Shown: positions 34,746 through 43,310 of the stretch, piece after piece
Layout: the number at the start of each line of letters is the position of its first letter
How positions within the stretch are numbered: position 1 is the stretch's first letter
DNA from: Scytonema millei VB511283
GTDB lineage: Bacteria > Cyanobacteriota > Cyanobacteriia > Cyanobacteriales > Chroococcidiopsidaceae
Length of the DNA: 64,000 nt
Reading direction: 5' to 3'
Assembly (NCBI RefSeq): GCF_000817735.3
Contig: NZ_JTJC03000003.1
Coordinates: forward strand, 62,001 to 126,000
Position numbers and translations under genes: made by a program
The notes under the pieces: model-generated
Told to the model about the DNA's origin: nothing
Databases searched by the model: none
Seen by the model: only the letters and a program-made list of their open reading frames with translations

Positions 34746-37145
34746 ATGGGACAAGATCGTACACTGTCCGATGTACAAAAGATACCATCGCTGCTTCAGA
34801 AGAATCAGTTTTTACGATATTTCCGCTGGGAGCAGCTCTTAGCTGGATTTTGGGGAGTGGCTGCGGCAGTAGCTACAGCCACTAATGGGACATTAGTACA
34901 AATGATTGAGTACCAAACCCAGACGCTATTTTTTGAAATTCGGGGCGCTGTTGTACCACCAGAGGATATTGTTATCCTGACAATTGACGAGCAATCTTTA
35001 TCGATTCCTCAACAATACTATCAAACCAACCCTGAACAATATGCCGCTCTCAAGCCCTTGCAAGCTTGGCCCTGGCAACGACTTGCTTACGCTCAAGCGA
35101 TCGATCGATTAATGATAGCAGGAGCGCGTGCTGTTGCTTTAGACATAGTCTTTGCATCCCCCAGCAGTTATGGAAGTGCAGACGATCGCGAATTTAGGAG
35201 AGTGTTACAACGTTACGCTGGCAGAGTTACTTTAGCAGCAGAGTACGAGCAATCGCAGTTGCGCCAAGGTAGTATCATTCAACTAACCAAACCGATTCGT
35301 TTCTTGTGGACGAAGCCAATGTCGGTTGGTTTTGTCAATTTCCCCCTAGAGTTAGATGGTAAAATTCACAGATTTTCTAGCGAATTTCCTTTAAGTTTGG
35401 CAACAAAAGATCGGCAGCAATTCGATAATTATGCAGCTATGGGGGTAGAAATGCCCTCTTTTGAGCAAGCGGTGGCATCTTCAATTGGTAATTGTAGGGG
35501 CGCACAGCTGTGCGCCCCTACTTCCACTACGGGCGATCGCATTTATTTCTATGGACCTGCGGGGACGTTTGAATATATCCCTTTTTGGCATGTTCTCGAT
35601 GCCGATAATTGGAACACGTACTTGCAACAGGGGCGTTATTTTCAGAACAAGATTGTGATTGTTGGAGCAACAGCTGCTTCGCTGCAAGACTTTCACAAAA
35701 CACCTTTTTCCTACAGTTGGTTCTATCCTAAACCAATGCCAGGGGTAGAAATTCAAGCCAATGCGATCGCCACGCGGTTACAGCAAAGAGCGATCGCCTT
35801 GGCAATTCCCAATCCTTTTTTCCAGGGGTTGTTGGTGTTGCTATTAGGCGCTGGAACGACAATTTTGCTAGCAAAAGCTCAGCGCCTCAGATCCCAACTG
35901 GGATGGACGATCGGCATTGCGATCGCCTGGGGTGGTATCAGTTACGCTGTCTTCACATATCAGTACTCGATCTTACCCACTGCCGTGCCGATGCTAGCAA
36001 TTATGTTGTGTGGTGGTTCTTACTGGACGATCGGAACGATGAGCGATCGCCGCAGGACAATCCAATTTAAACCTACCGCCACAGAAAATACCACTGTTTT
36101 AGAGTCTCCAGAGGCAAACAACCAACAAGACGAGATCCAAAAATTACTGCCACACGAATTAGTCACAGCCGGAAAAATTCTCAGCGGACGCTACCAAATT
36201 ACTAAAGTTTTAGCTTCGGGTGGATTTAGTGAAACTTACATTGCAGAAGATTTACAACGTCCTGGTAGACCTCTTTGTGTCGTGAAGCGAATGAAACCTG
36301 CTAGCAATCATCCCCAGCATTTACAAATGGCTAGCAGGTTGTTTCAACTTGAAGCAGAAACCTTAGAAATTTTAGGTAAACACGACCGAATTCCCCAGTT
36401 GCTTGCCTATTTTGAAGAAGGTGAAGAATTCTTTTTAGTCCAAGAGTTGATTAACGGACATCCCCTCAGTTGGGAACTCAAACCTGGCAAGCCTGTGAGC
36501 GAAATCGCCGCGATCGCAATTCTGCAAGATTTACTACCAATCCTGGCATTCGTCCACAGGTGCAAGACAATTCACCGCGATATCAAGCCCAGCAACATCA
36601 TGCGACGGCACTCCGATGGCAAACTCGTCATCATTGATTTTGGTGCTGTCAAGCAAGTTAGCAATCAAATGCTAGCAAATAACGGGCAAACTAACCTGAC
36701 AGTGAGTATTGGTACTCTAGGTTATGCTCCTGCCGAACAAACCACAGGTCGTGCTTTCTACAGCAGCGATATTTATGCAGTTGGCATGTTGTTAATTAAA
36801 GCCTTAACGGGATTTGCACCTCACGAACTTCAACTCGACCCGCAAACGGGTGAAGTGCTTTGGTTAGACAAAGCTGAGGTGAGCCAGGAGTTAGCAACTT
36901 TTATCGGTAAAATGGTGCGGTATGATTATACGCAGCGCTATCAATCTGCCTCAGAAGCTCTAGTTGCTCTACAAAATTTAACTGGTATAGAGAATACTGA
37001 CAATAATAACTTTGGCGATCGCGATGACTTACTAGCTGTTGCCATACCCACAGAAGTTGACTCAGAAGATTTAGAAGCAAGTACGGCATTTTGGCAAGTG
37101 GCATCATCTAATACAGTAGGAGCTGTAGAAGAAGTTGATTCATAG
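34746..37145 (+). CDS. CHASE2-domain Ser/Thr protein kinase, palindrome inside gene
   Basis: The 799-residue receptor kinase has an N-terminal anchor and a CHASE2 sensor (about 50-360, FFEIRGAVVPPEDIVILTIDEQSL, PWQRLAYAQAIDRL, NKIVIVGATAASLQDFHKTPF). Two or three membrane segments (about 360-430) and a Hanks kinase (about 478-745) follow. The kinase has HRD (TIHRDIKPSNIM), DFG (IIDFGAVKQ) and APE (YAPAEQT). Residues 250-259 (CRGAQLCAPT) are encoded by a complete 28-bp palindrome at 35494-35521, in a loop of the sensor. The tail is acidic. It probably senses a periplasmic signal with the next two genes, and its target is unknown. Confidence 0.88.
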   Translation: MGQDRTLSDVQKIPSLLQKNQFLRYFRWEQLLAGFWGVAAAVATATNGTLVQMIEYQTQTLFFEIRGAVVPPEDIVILTIDEQSLSIPQQYYQTNPEQYAALKPLQAWPWQRLAYAQAIDRLMIAGARAVALDIVFASPSSYGSADDREFRRVLQRYAGRVTLAAEYEQSQLRQGSIIQLTKPIRFLWTKPMSVGFVNFPLELDGKIHRFSSEFPLSLATKDRQQFDNYAAMGVEMPSFEQAVASSIGNCRGAQLCAPTSTTGDRIYFYGPAGTFEYIPFWHVLDADNWNTYLQQGRYFQNKIVIVGATAASLQDFHKTPFSYSWFYPKPMPGVEIQANAIATRLQQRAIALAIPNPFFQGLLVLLLGAGTTILLAKAQRLRSQLGWTIGIAIAWGGISYAVFTYQYSILPTAVPMLAIMLCGGSYWTIGTMSDRRRTIQFKPTATENTTVLESPEANNQQDEIQKLLPHELVTAGKILSGRYQITKVLASGGFSETYIAEDLQRPGRPLCVVKRMKPASNHPQHLQMASRLFQLEAETLEILGKHDRIPQLLAYFEEGEEFFLVQELINGHPLSWELKPGKPVSEIAAIAILQDLLPILAFVHRCKTIHRDIKPSNIMRRHSDGKLVIIDFGAVKQVSNQMLANNGQTNLTVSIGTLGYAPAEQTTGRAFYSSDIYAVGMLLIKALTGFAPHELQLDPQTGEVLWLDKAEVSQELATFIGKMVRYDYTQRYQSASEALVALQNLTGIENTDNNNFGDRDDLLAVAIPTEVDSEDLEASTAFWQVASSNTVGAVEEVDS
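35494..35521. repeat. 28-bp palindrome within CHASE2 kinase
   Basis: Perfect copy (GTAGGGGCGCACAG half), read in frame as CRGAQLCAPT with flanking codons. Confidence 0.92.
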
Positions 37146-37172
37146 CACTTTTCAATTACGTGCGTGACATTT

Positions 37173-37200
37173 GTAGGGGCGCACAGCTGTGCGCCCCTAC
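37173..37200. repeat. 28-bp palindrome after CHASE2 kinase
   Basis: Perfect copy between the convergent CHASE2 kinase and FecR genes. Confidence 0.92.
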
Positions 37201-37252
37201 AGATTGCGTGATTTACCCGTCAATCGTCAATTATCTCTTTGATATTTGAGAT

Positions 37253-38341
37253 TTATTTTCGGGATTTATCGTTCTTGTCAGGGTTATTAATTCTACCACC
37301 GCCGTTCCCATCCCCGATCCCATTATTATCTTTATCGGGATGACGATCTCTGCCACCACCATTACCATCCCCGATCCCGTTATTATCTTTATCGGGATGA
37401 CGATCTTCATCTTTGGTAGAGTCATCGCGATCGCCTATCGGCATTGAATCACGATCTGAAGAAGATTCAGAATTGTCAGGTGAAATTTCAAAGCGATCGA
37501 GAATGACTGCGCCGTTGTCAATAAATTCTGTAGTCGAATCAGAAGTATTAATCAGTGAGTTGTTACTATTTTGGTGTAAAGGTGACGACGGTGATTCTGA
37601 ACTACGGATAAAGCTAGGATTAATAATAATTTCTTCACCCGTTAGCGGTGACTGCGCGGCAACAGCAGCAATCGTTTCAGCCTGTACTTGAGCGAGTTCT
37701 ATATCAGTGGCAGTCGCGTTTTTTTTATTGAGATTCAATCCACTTACTAAGTCGCTGGATTCATAAAATGTTTTTAAATCGAAGTTGTAAAGCGCTGTGA
37801 TTTTACCTTTAATAACAACTGCTAATTGACCTGCTTTTAATACCTGTCGCTGAGATTTTTTTTGATTAACTACTTCAATCTGGCTATTTGTTAATGCACC
37901 AAATACGGTAGTCTTGCTATCGGCAACATGACGAATAAACAATGCAGAACCGCGAATTGCTGCTGTTGCGTTTGGTGTCCATACTTCTGTCGTACCTCGA
38001 CCAGGAGGAATCAGCAGTAATGCAGTACCATTTGATAGTTTCAAATTTCGGTTTTGAGCAGAAAATCGGAATAGTGCTTGCTCGCCAATTCTTGCTAATG
38101 AGCCATCATTAAAACGTAGCTCTGCCAGTGCCTCTCGACCCGTAGATAATGCATCCCCTGGAACTATTCCATCAGCCACCTTTGCTGGACGAGTAGTTTG
38201 GCTTTGAGGCATTAATTGTACGAGATTACGTAAGCTTTTAATTTCAGCGCGTGTTAAAACTGTATCCGCTTGGGCTGCTTTTGGTAGTGCGATCGCACCC
38301 CACAGCACAATTGAGACGAAAAGAATGAATCGGTGAGACAT
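37253..38341 (-). CDS. FecR-domain secreted protein with tandem C-terminal repeats
   Basis: The 362-residue precursor has a signal peptide (about 1-26, ILFVSIVLWGAIALPKAAQA). A FecR domain (about 60-150) follows: DALSTGREALAELRFNDGSLARIG, GRGTTEVWTPNATAAIRGSALFI. The C-terminus holds two perfect-phase 19-residue repeats of RHPDKDNNGIGDGNGGGR type, encoded by two 57-bp DNA units (37296-37352 and 37353-37409). The Asp/Asn/Gly-rich repeat could bind Ca2+, by composition only. FecR domains sense a periplasmic signal and pair with receptor kinases or sigma factors. Here the CHASE2 kinase is the convergent neighbour and a barrel-like protein the divergent one. Confidence 0.82.
   Translation of the reverse strand: MSHRFILFVSIVLWGAIALPKAAQADTVLTRAEIKSLRNLVQLMPQSQTTRPAKVADGIVPGDALSTGREALAELRFNDGSLARIGEQALFRFSAQNRNLKLSNGTALLLIPPGRGTTEVWTPNATAAIRGSALFIRHVADSKTTVFGALTNSQIEVVNQKKSQRQVLKAGQLAVVIKGKITALYNFDLKTFYESSDLVSGLNLNKKNATATDIELAQVQAETIAAVAAQSPLTGEEIIINPSFIRSSESPSSPLHQNSNNSLINTSDSTTEFIDNGAVILDRFEISPDNSESSSDRDSMPIGDRDDSTKDEDRHPDKDNNGIGDGNGGGRDRHPDKDNNGIGDGNGGGRINNPDKNDKSRK
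37296..37409. repeat. Two 57-bp tandem repeats in the FecR gene
   Basis: Units of 57 bp (19 codons), identical except at a few positions; the start CCACC recurs at 37296 and 37353. Confidence 0.88.
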
Positions 38342-38748
38342 GTAATTAGGAGTTGGTAGTTAATAGCTAATGGTTAACAGTTAAGTGTCAAAGGACTTCA
38401 ATTATTTAGAATGCCCAAATTGCAGGCAAATAAAAACAGGATTTATACGGGTAACTGTTAGTTTTCCACCGAGCGATCGCTGCTATAGTTTGACGGACGA
38501 ATTTCAGTTGAGTATTTCTTCTGAGTTGAAAGTTTAAATTAATTTCATGAATCCCGTAATTTTGCGGTTATAGATTGATGTTTTTTTCAACTAATCTTGA
38601 TTTGCGATCTAGGTACTTAAGGATTAACTGAGAGCTAGATAAATTTTTGCGATCGCAATTATTTGCATTATTAATTTTTGTCTCTACCGTGTTCAAACTT
38701 AAATTTACAGCTAAACAGCCCAGGCGGAGTGAATTCACACTGTCACAA
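38342..38748. other. Divergent promoter region FecR/barrel gene
   Basis: The 400-bp spacer shows no gene and no clear operator. The ATG of the barrel gene's upstream frame is at 38749. Confidence 0.5.
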
Positions 38749-39737
38749 ATGAAATTTGCCTACGGGAACTCAAAAACTAGTGTCAGCGGGGTCTACCCAC
38801 GTAGCTGCGATTTTAAGCACCCAGTACTAGCTAACTTCATTTTCAGCATGGCAAGTAGCGCTATTTGCTTTTTTTTTCTTCAAATCCAATAATTGCTGCC
38901 CCTCTAGAGAGTGAAAAAGCATCGCCAGCGACGACATCAAGCGATCGCGCTTCAGTCAAAAACGAACAAATAGGCGATCCAGAACTAGGCGTTTTACGTT
39001 TACAAGAGCAAAAATTACAGTCTCCTCCTTACGAACCCATCGCACATTTACTAGGGCAGGTTGGCTATTTCCAAGGTAGTAATATTTTTTCAGCAGTTGA
39101 TGCAATTGATGACGGATTATTTTCTACCAACTTAACTTTTGCGATCGCGCCCAAACTAGGAGCGAAAACAAGTTTATTCACGGCAATTGATGGCGGTTTG
39201 GTTCGATATAGCGAACACGACCAAGCTGATTACAACAAATTAAGACTAAGGGCAGCTTTACGCCAAAAACTGACACCACAGATGTTTGGTGAAATTGGCT
39301 GGAACAATCAATATTTATTTGATGCCAAGACAGGCGATCGCTTTTTGAAAGAACACGCCCTACGTTTAGCTCTCCAGCGCCAAGATAAAATAACGAATAA
39401 ATTGTGGTTAAATTCAACCTATGAATTTCGTCTAGGATTTGCCGAACCAGACACCCGCAGTCGCGCGATCAATTCTTTATCTACCGAGCTAGCTTACTAT
39501 ATCAGCCCTCGCCTCCAGCTTAGTTTAGAATATTTACTAGCTTTATCGAATTTCACGCAACGCGATCGCGACGATACCTACCACCTAATTCTCGGTAGCG
39601 TGATTTATGCCGTATCGCGTGGAAGCCAAATTAGCCTTCAAAGTGGCGTGAGTTTCGGCAATTCCTCCGATCCAAATATTAGTTTTGATAATTCATTTTT
39701 TAGCGTGAATTATACATTTGATATCGGGAATTGGTAG
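38749..39737 (+). pseudogene. Beta-barrel-like outer membrane protein, signal peptide split by T9 run
   Basis: The main frame (38865-39737, 290 codons) has an acidic N-part and regularly alternating hydrophobic strands (NLTFAIAPKLGAKTSLFTA, LQLSLEYLLAL, GSQISLQSGVSFG), ending in SVNYTFDIGNW. This suggests an outer-membrane barrel. It lacks a start of its own beyond a TTG at 38865. An upstream frame from ATG 38749 reads a good signal peptide (VLANFIFSMASSAICFFF) but stops after a 9-T run (38869-38877). One additional T (T10) would join both frames to read CFFFSSNPIIAAPLE, a signal-peptidase-like site. It could be a phase-variable gene, a recent frameshift, or a sequencing error. The neighbour is a FecR protein. 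Confidence 0.55.
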
Positions 39738-39740
39738 AGA

Positions 39741-39815
39741 TTAAGTCGTAAGTCGTAAGTCGTAAGTCGTAAGTTAGCAACTGACAACTGACAACTGATA
39801 ACTGATAACTGATTA
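39741..39815. repeat. AGTCGTA and CTGACAA/CTGATAA arrays
   Basis: AGTCGTA units (39741-39772) are followed by CTGATAA units (39779-39815), which reach the sulfurtransferase stop. Confidence 0.85.
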
Positions 39816-40619
39816 ATGGCTAATCCAATCGCTCCAACTGCCTGCATAAAGTTTACCTGTAGAAATTCCTGCTAATTCTAGTGCGAGTAAATCGACGCAA
39901 GCAGTCACGCCAGAACCACAGTAGACAATAATTTCTGATGATGACTCTAAGTCTTGCCAGCGTTGCTGTTGTTCTGATATGGGTTTGAGGTAGCCGCGAT
40001 CGTCTGTCACCTCTTGCCAGGGATAATTAACTGCACCTGGGATATGACCCGCAACTGGATCTATCGGTTCTCGTTCGCCACGATAGCGATCGCCTTCTCG
40101 CGCATCAACTAATGCTACTCCAGGCAAGTCCTTGCGTGCTTTTACCGCTTCTATATCCACAACTTGCCCTAATTGTATTATGGGGATAAACTCACCCGCT
40201 TTTGCTATAGGCAGATCGGCTGTAACCGGATAACCAGCCGCTAGCCAACCTTGAAACCCTCCATCTAACACGGCAACTCGTTCGTGTCCCAAATAGCGTA
40301 GCAGCCACCACAGCCGCGCCGCAAAAGCCAATCGGGAATCATCGTAAGCAACAACTCTCGTTTGGGAAGTTATGCCCATCGCCGACAGTTTTACTGCCAA
40401 CTCTGTTAAGTTTGGTAAAGGATGCCTCCCTCCATGCTGACCGACTGGACTGGAAAGATCTTGATTTAAATCTAGGTAGTAAGCACCAGGAATGTGATTC
40501 GATTGGTACTGTTGTCGTCCGAGTTGCGGATCGGCAAGGGAAAAACGACAATCCGCGATCGCCACTTGCGGATCTGCTAAATGTTCGTAAAGCCATGCGG
40601 CAGTGACGCTGTGATTCAT
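39813..40619 (-). CDS. Two-domain sulfurtransferase (rhodanese/mercaptopyruvate type)
   Basis: The 268-residue enzyme has two rhodanese domains. The first has YDDSRLAFAARLWWLLRYLGHE; the second carries the active-site loop CGSGVTAC (Cys first). This is the 3-mercaptopyruvate sulfurtransferase-type motif rather than the CRKGVT of thiosulfate sulfurtransferases. It transfers sulfane sulfur to thiols or cyanide. The stop codon is at the start of the array at 39779-39815. The gene is single, and 40614-40840 upstream is repeat-rich. Confidence 0.9.
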   Translation of the reverse strand: MNHSVTAAWLYEHLADPQVAIADCRFSLADPQLGRQQYQSNHIPGAYYLDLNQDLSSPVGQHGGRHPLPNLTELAVKLSAMGITSQTRVVAYDDSRLAFAARLWWLLRYLGHERVAVLDGGFQGWLAAGYPVTADLPIAKAGEFIPIIQLGQVVDIEAVKARKDLPGVALVDAREGDRYRGEREPIDPVAGHIPGAVNYPWQEVTDDRGYLKPISEQQQRWQDLESSSEIIVYCGSGVTACVDLLALELAGISTGKLYAGSWSDWISH

Positions 40620-40690
40620 CTAGATTTCTCCCGTAGTGAGGATAAGGAGGACTTGGGGGACAAGGAGGACAAGGAAGCAATTCTGGTTCT

Positions 40691-40722
40691 ACTAGCCACC
40701 AGCCACCAGCCACTAGCCACTC
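40691..40722. repeat. TAGCCAC/CAGCCAC array
   Basis: About four 7-bp units between the sulfurtransferase and heme-oxygenase genes. Confidence 0.8.
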
Positions 40723-40865
40723 CTTCCCTCGCTCCTCACCCCTTCTTTAGAATTTTTAATAAATTTTCTCATCAAATCGTTCTACTGTAACGATTTAGGT
40801 GGAATACTAAATACACTCGCAAACTTTGTTGGTAGTAGTTGACTATAAAAGTTGAGAAATTTAGC

Positions 40866-41582
40866 ATGAGCAGTAATTTAGCAACAAAACTCCGTGAAGG
40901 GACGAAAAAAGCCCACACCATGGCAGAAAATGTTGGTTTTGTCAAGTGTTTTTTAAAAGGAGTAGTAGAGCCAACTTCTTACCGCAAGCTGGTTGCCAAT
41001 CTCTATTTCGTCTACTCGGCGATGGAAGAAGAAATGGAGCGGCATCAACAGCATTCAATCTTATCAAATATGTACTTCAAGGAATTGAATCGCCAGCGTA
41101 GCTTGGAGCAAGACCTGAAGTATTATTACGGCAACCAATGGCGCGAGCAAATTAGTCTCTCTCCGGCTGGAGAAGCTTACGTGCAGCGAATAAGGGAAGT
41201 CTCTAATACTGCCCCAGAACTACTAATTTCACACCTTTATACTCGCTATTTGGGCGATCTTTCTGGCGGACAAATTCTCAAAGGTATTGCTCAAAGGGCG
41301 ATGAATCTTGCTGATGGACAAGGCACTGCTTTCTATGAATTTGCTGAAATTTCTGATGAAAAGCAATTTAAAAACACCTATCGGCAAAGACTAGACGAAT
41401 TACCAATTGATGAAGCTAAAGCAGATCGCATCGTTGAAGAAGCTAATGCTGCTTTTGGCATGAACATGAAGATGTTTAACGAATTGGAAGGTAATTTGAT
41501 CAAAGCGATCGGTGTTATGTTATTCAATAGCTTAACTCGCCGTCGTAATCGCGGTAATACCGAACTAGCAACTAGCAATTAG
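40866..41582 (+). CDS. ho1: Heme oxygenase
   Basis: Heme oxygenase opens heme to biliverdin for phycobilins and iron recycling. The 238-residue protein has LREGTKKAHTMAENVGFV with the proximal His17, TSYRKLVANLYFVYSAMEEEM, and the distal helix signature LISHLYTRYLGDLSGGQILKGIAQRAM. The TELATSN tail and the TAG stop are encoded by AACTAGC-type units of an adjacent array. The ATG at 40866 agrees with family length. It is divergent from the sulfurtransferase. Confidence 0.93.
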   Translation: MSSNLATKLREGTKKAHTMAENVGFVKCFLKGVVEPTSYRKLVANLYFVYSAMEEEMERHQQHSILSNMYFKELNRQRSLEQDLKYYYGNQWREQISLSPAGEAYVQRIREVSNTAPELLISHLYTRYLGDLSGGQILKGIAQRAMNLADGQGTAFYEFAEISDEKQFKNTYRQRLDELPIDEAKADRIVEEANAAFGMNMKMFNELEGNLIKAIGVMLFNSLTRRRNRGNTELATSN

Positions 41583-41610
41583 TTATTGGTCATTGGTCAT
41601 TGGTCATTAG
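41562..41610. repeat. AACTAGC and TTGGTCA arrays at the heme oxygenase stop
   Basis: Two unit types; the stop codon (41580-41582) lies in the first. Confidence 0.75.
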
Positions 41611-41719
41611 TTGAACCTAGATGAATGACGAGCGATCGATGACAGAATGCAAGTTACAATCCTGGGGATGAGGTGATAGATGTATCATCGTGTCTTCAGG
41701 ATTGTCTGCTTTGAGAGTG

Positions 41720-42423
<704 letters not shown>

Positions 42424-42456
42424 AAAATTACTTTGGTAATGGGTAATAGGTAGTTG

Positions 42457-42550
42457 GTAAGTCGTAAGTCGTAAGTCGTAAGTCGGAATTAACTGCTCGT
42501 TCGCTCCCTGACAACTGATAACTGATTTTGACTTTTAACTTTTAACTTCT
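42457..42550. repeat. AGTCGTA, CTGATAA and TTAACTT arrays upstream of GST
   Basis: AGTCGTA units (42457-42486) then shorter CTGATAA and TTAACTT/TTGACTT units (about 42507-42550). Confidence 0.8.
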
Positions 42551-42584
42551 TTATAATCATTACGTCTTCTACCCAACGAAAGTC

Positions 42585-43190
42585 ATGCTCAGGTTGTATG
42601 ATTTTTTACCTTCGGGAAATGGTTATAAAGTTCGGCTTTTGTTGACTCAGCTTGGTATTCCCTTTGAGCGAGTCGAAATTAATATTCTTAAAGGTGAAAG
42701 TCGTACTCCTGGATTTCTCACGAAAAATGCTAATGGACGCATCCCAGTTTTACAGTTGGAATCAGGAGAATTTTTAGCAGAATCGAATGCTATTCTCTTC
42801 TATTTTAGCGAAGATACTGAATTTTTGCCTGCCGATAAATTACTCCGCGCCCGAGTTTTACAATGGCTATTTTTTGAGCAATACAGCCACGAACCTAATA
42901 TCGCTACTCCTAGATTTTGGATTACTGAACTTGGTAAAGCAGATGAATATCGGGAAGCGATAGAACAGAAACGTCAAGCTGGTTATGCTGCGCTTGCAGT
43001 GATGGAAAAACATTTAACCGAGCGGAAATTTTTTGTAGGCGATCGCTATTCTATTGCTGATATTGGCTTATTTGCCTATACTCACGTCGCCGATGAAGGA
43101 GGTTTCGATCTATCTGGTTTTCCGGCGATTCAAGCATGGATAGAGCGAGTCAAAGCTCAACCGAATTATATTCCAATTACGCGATCGTGA
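42585..43190 (+). CDS. Glutathione S-transferase family protein
   Basis: The 201-residue protein has the thioredoxin-like N-domain (FLPSGNGYKVRLLLTQLGIPFERVEI with NANGRIPVLQLESGEFLAESNAI) and a helical C-domain (FVGDRYSIADIGLFAYTHV). The SGN segment is like the S-site of nu-type or theta-like GSTs. The substrate is unknown; a role in oxidative protection is likely. It is a single gene. Confidence 0.9.
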   Translation: MLRLYDFLPSGNGYKVRLLLTQLGIPFERVEINILKGESRTPGFLTKNANGRIPVLQLESGEFLAESNAILFYFSEDTEFLPADKLLRARVLQWLFFEQYSHEPNIATPRFWITELGKADEYREAIEQKRQAGYAALAVMEKHLTERKFFVGDRYSIADIGLFAYTHVADEGGFDLSGFPAIQAWIERVKAQPNYIPITRS

Positions 43191-43220
43191 TATAAAATTT
43201 ATTTTAATTTCCATATTATT

Positions 43221-43285
43221 GTAGGGGCGGGTTTGATTGAAGAATACGACGGTCAAACCGAGACTTTGGCAAAACCCGCCCTTAC
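43221..43285. repeat. GTAGGGGCGGGTTT inverted repeat
   Basis: GTAGGGGCGGGTTT (43221-43234) and AAACCCGCCCTTAC (43272-43285) with a 37-nt loop; one mismatch. It lies between convergent GST and porin genes. Confidence 0.8.
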
Positions 43286-43310
43286 AGTTTATACAGTCCG
43301 CTAGCTAGAT

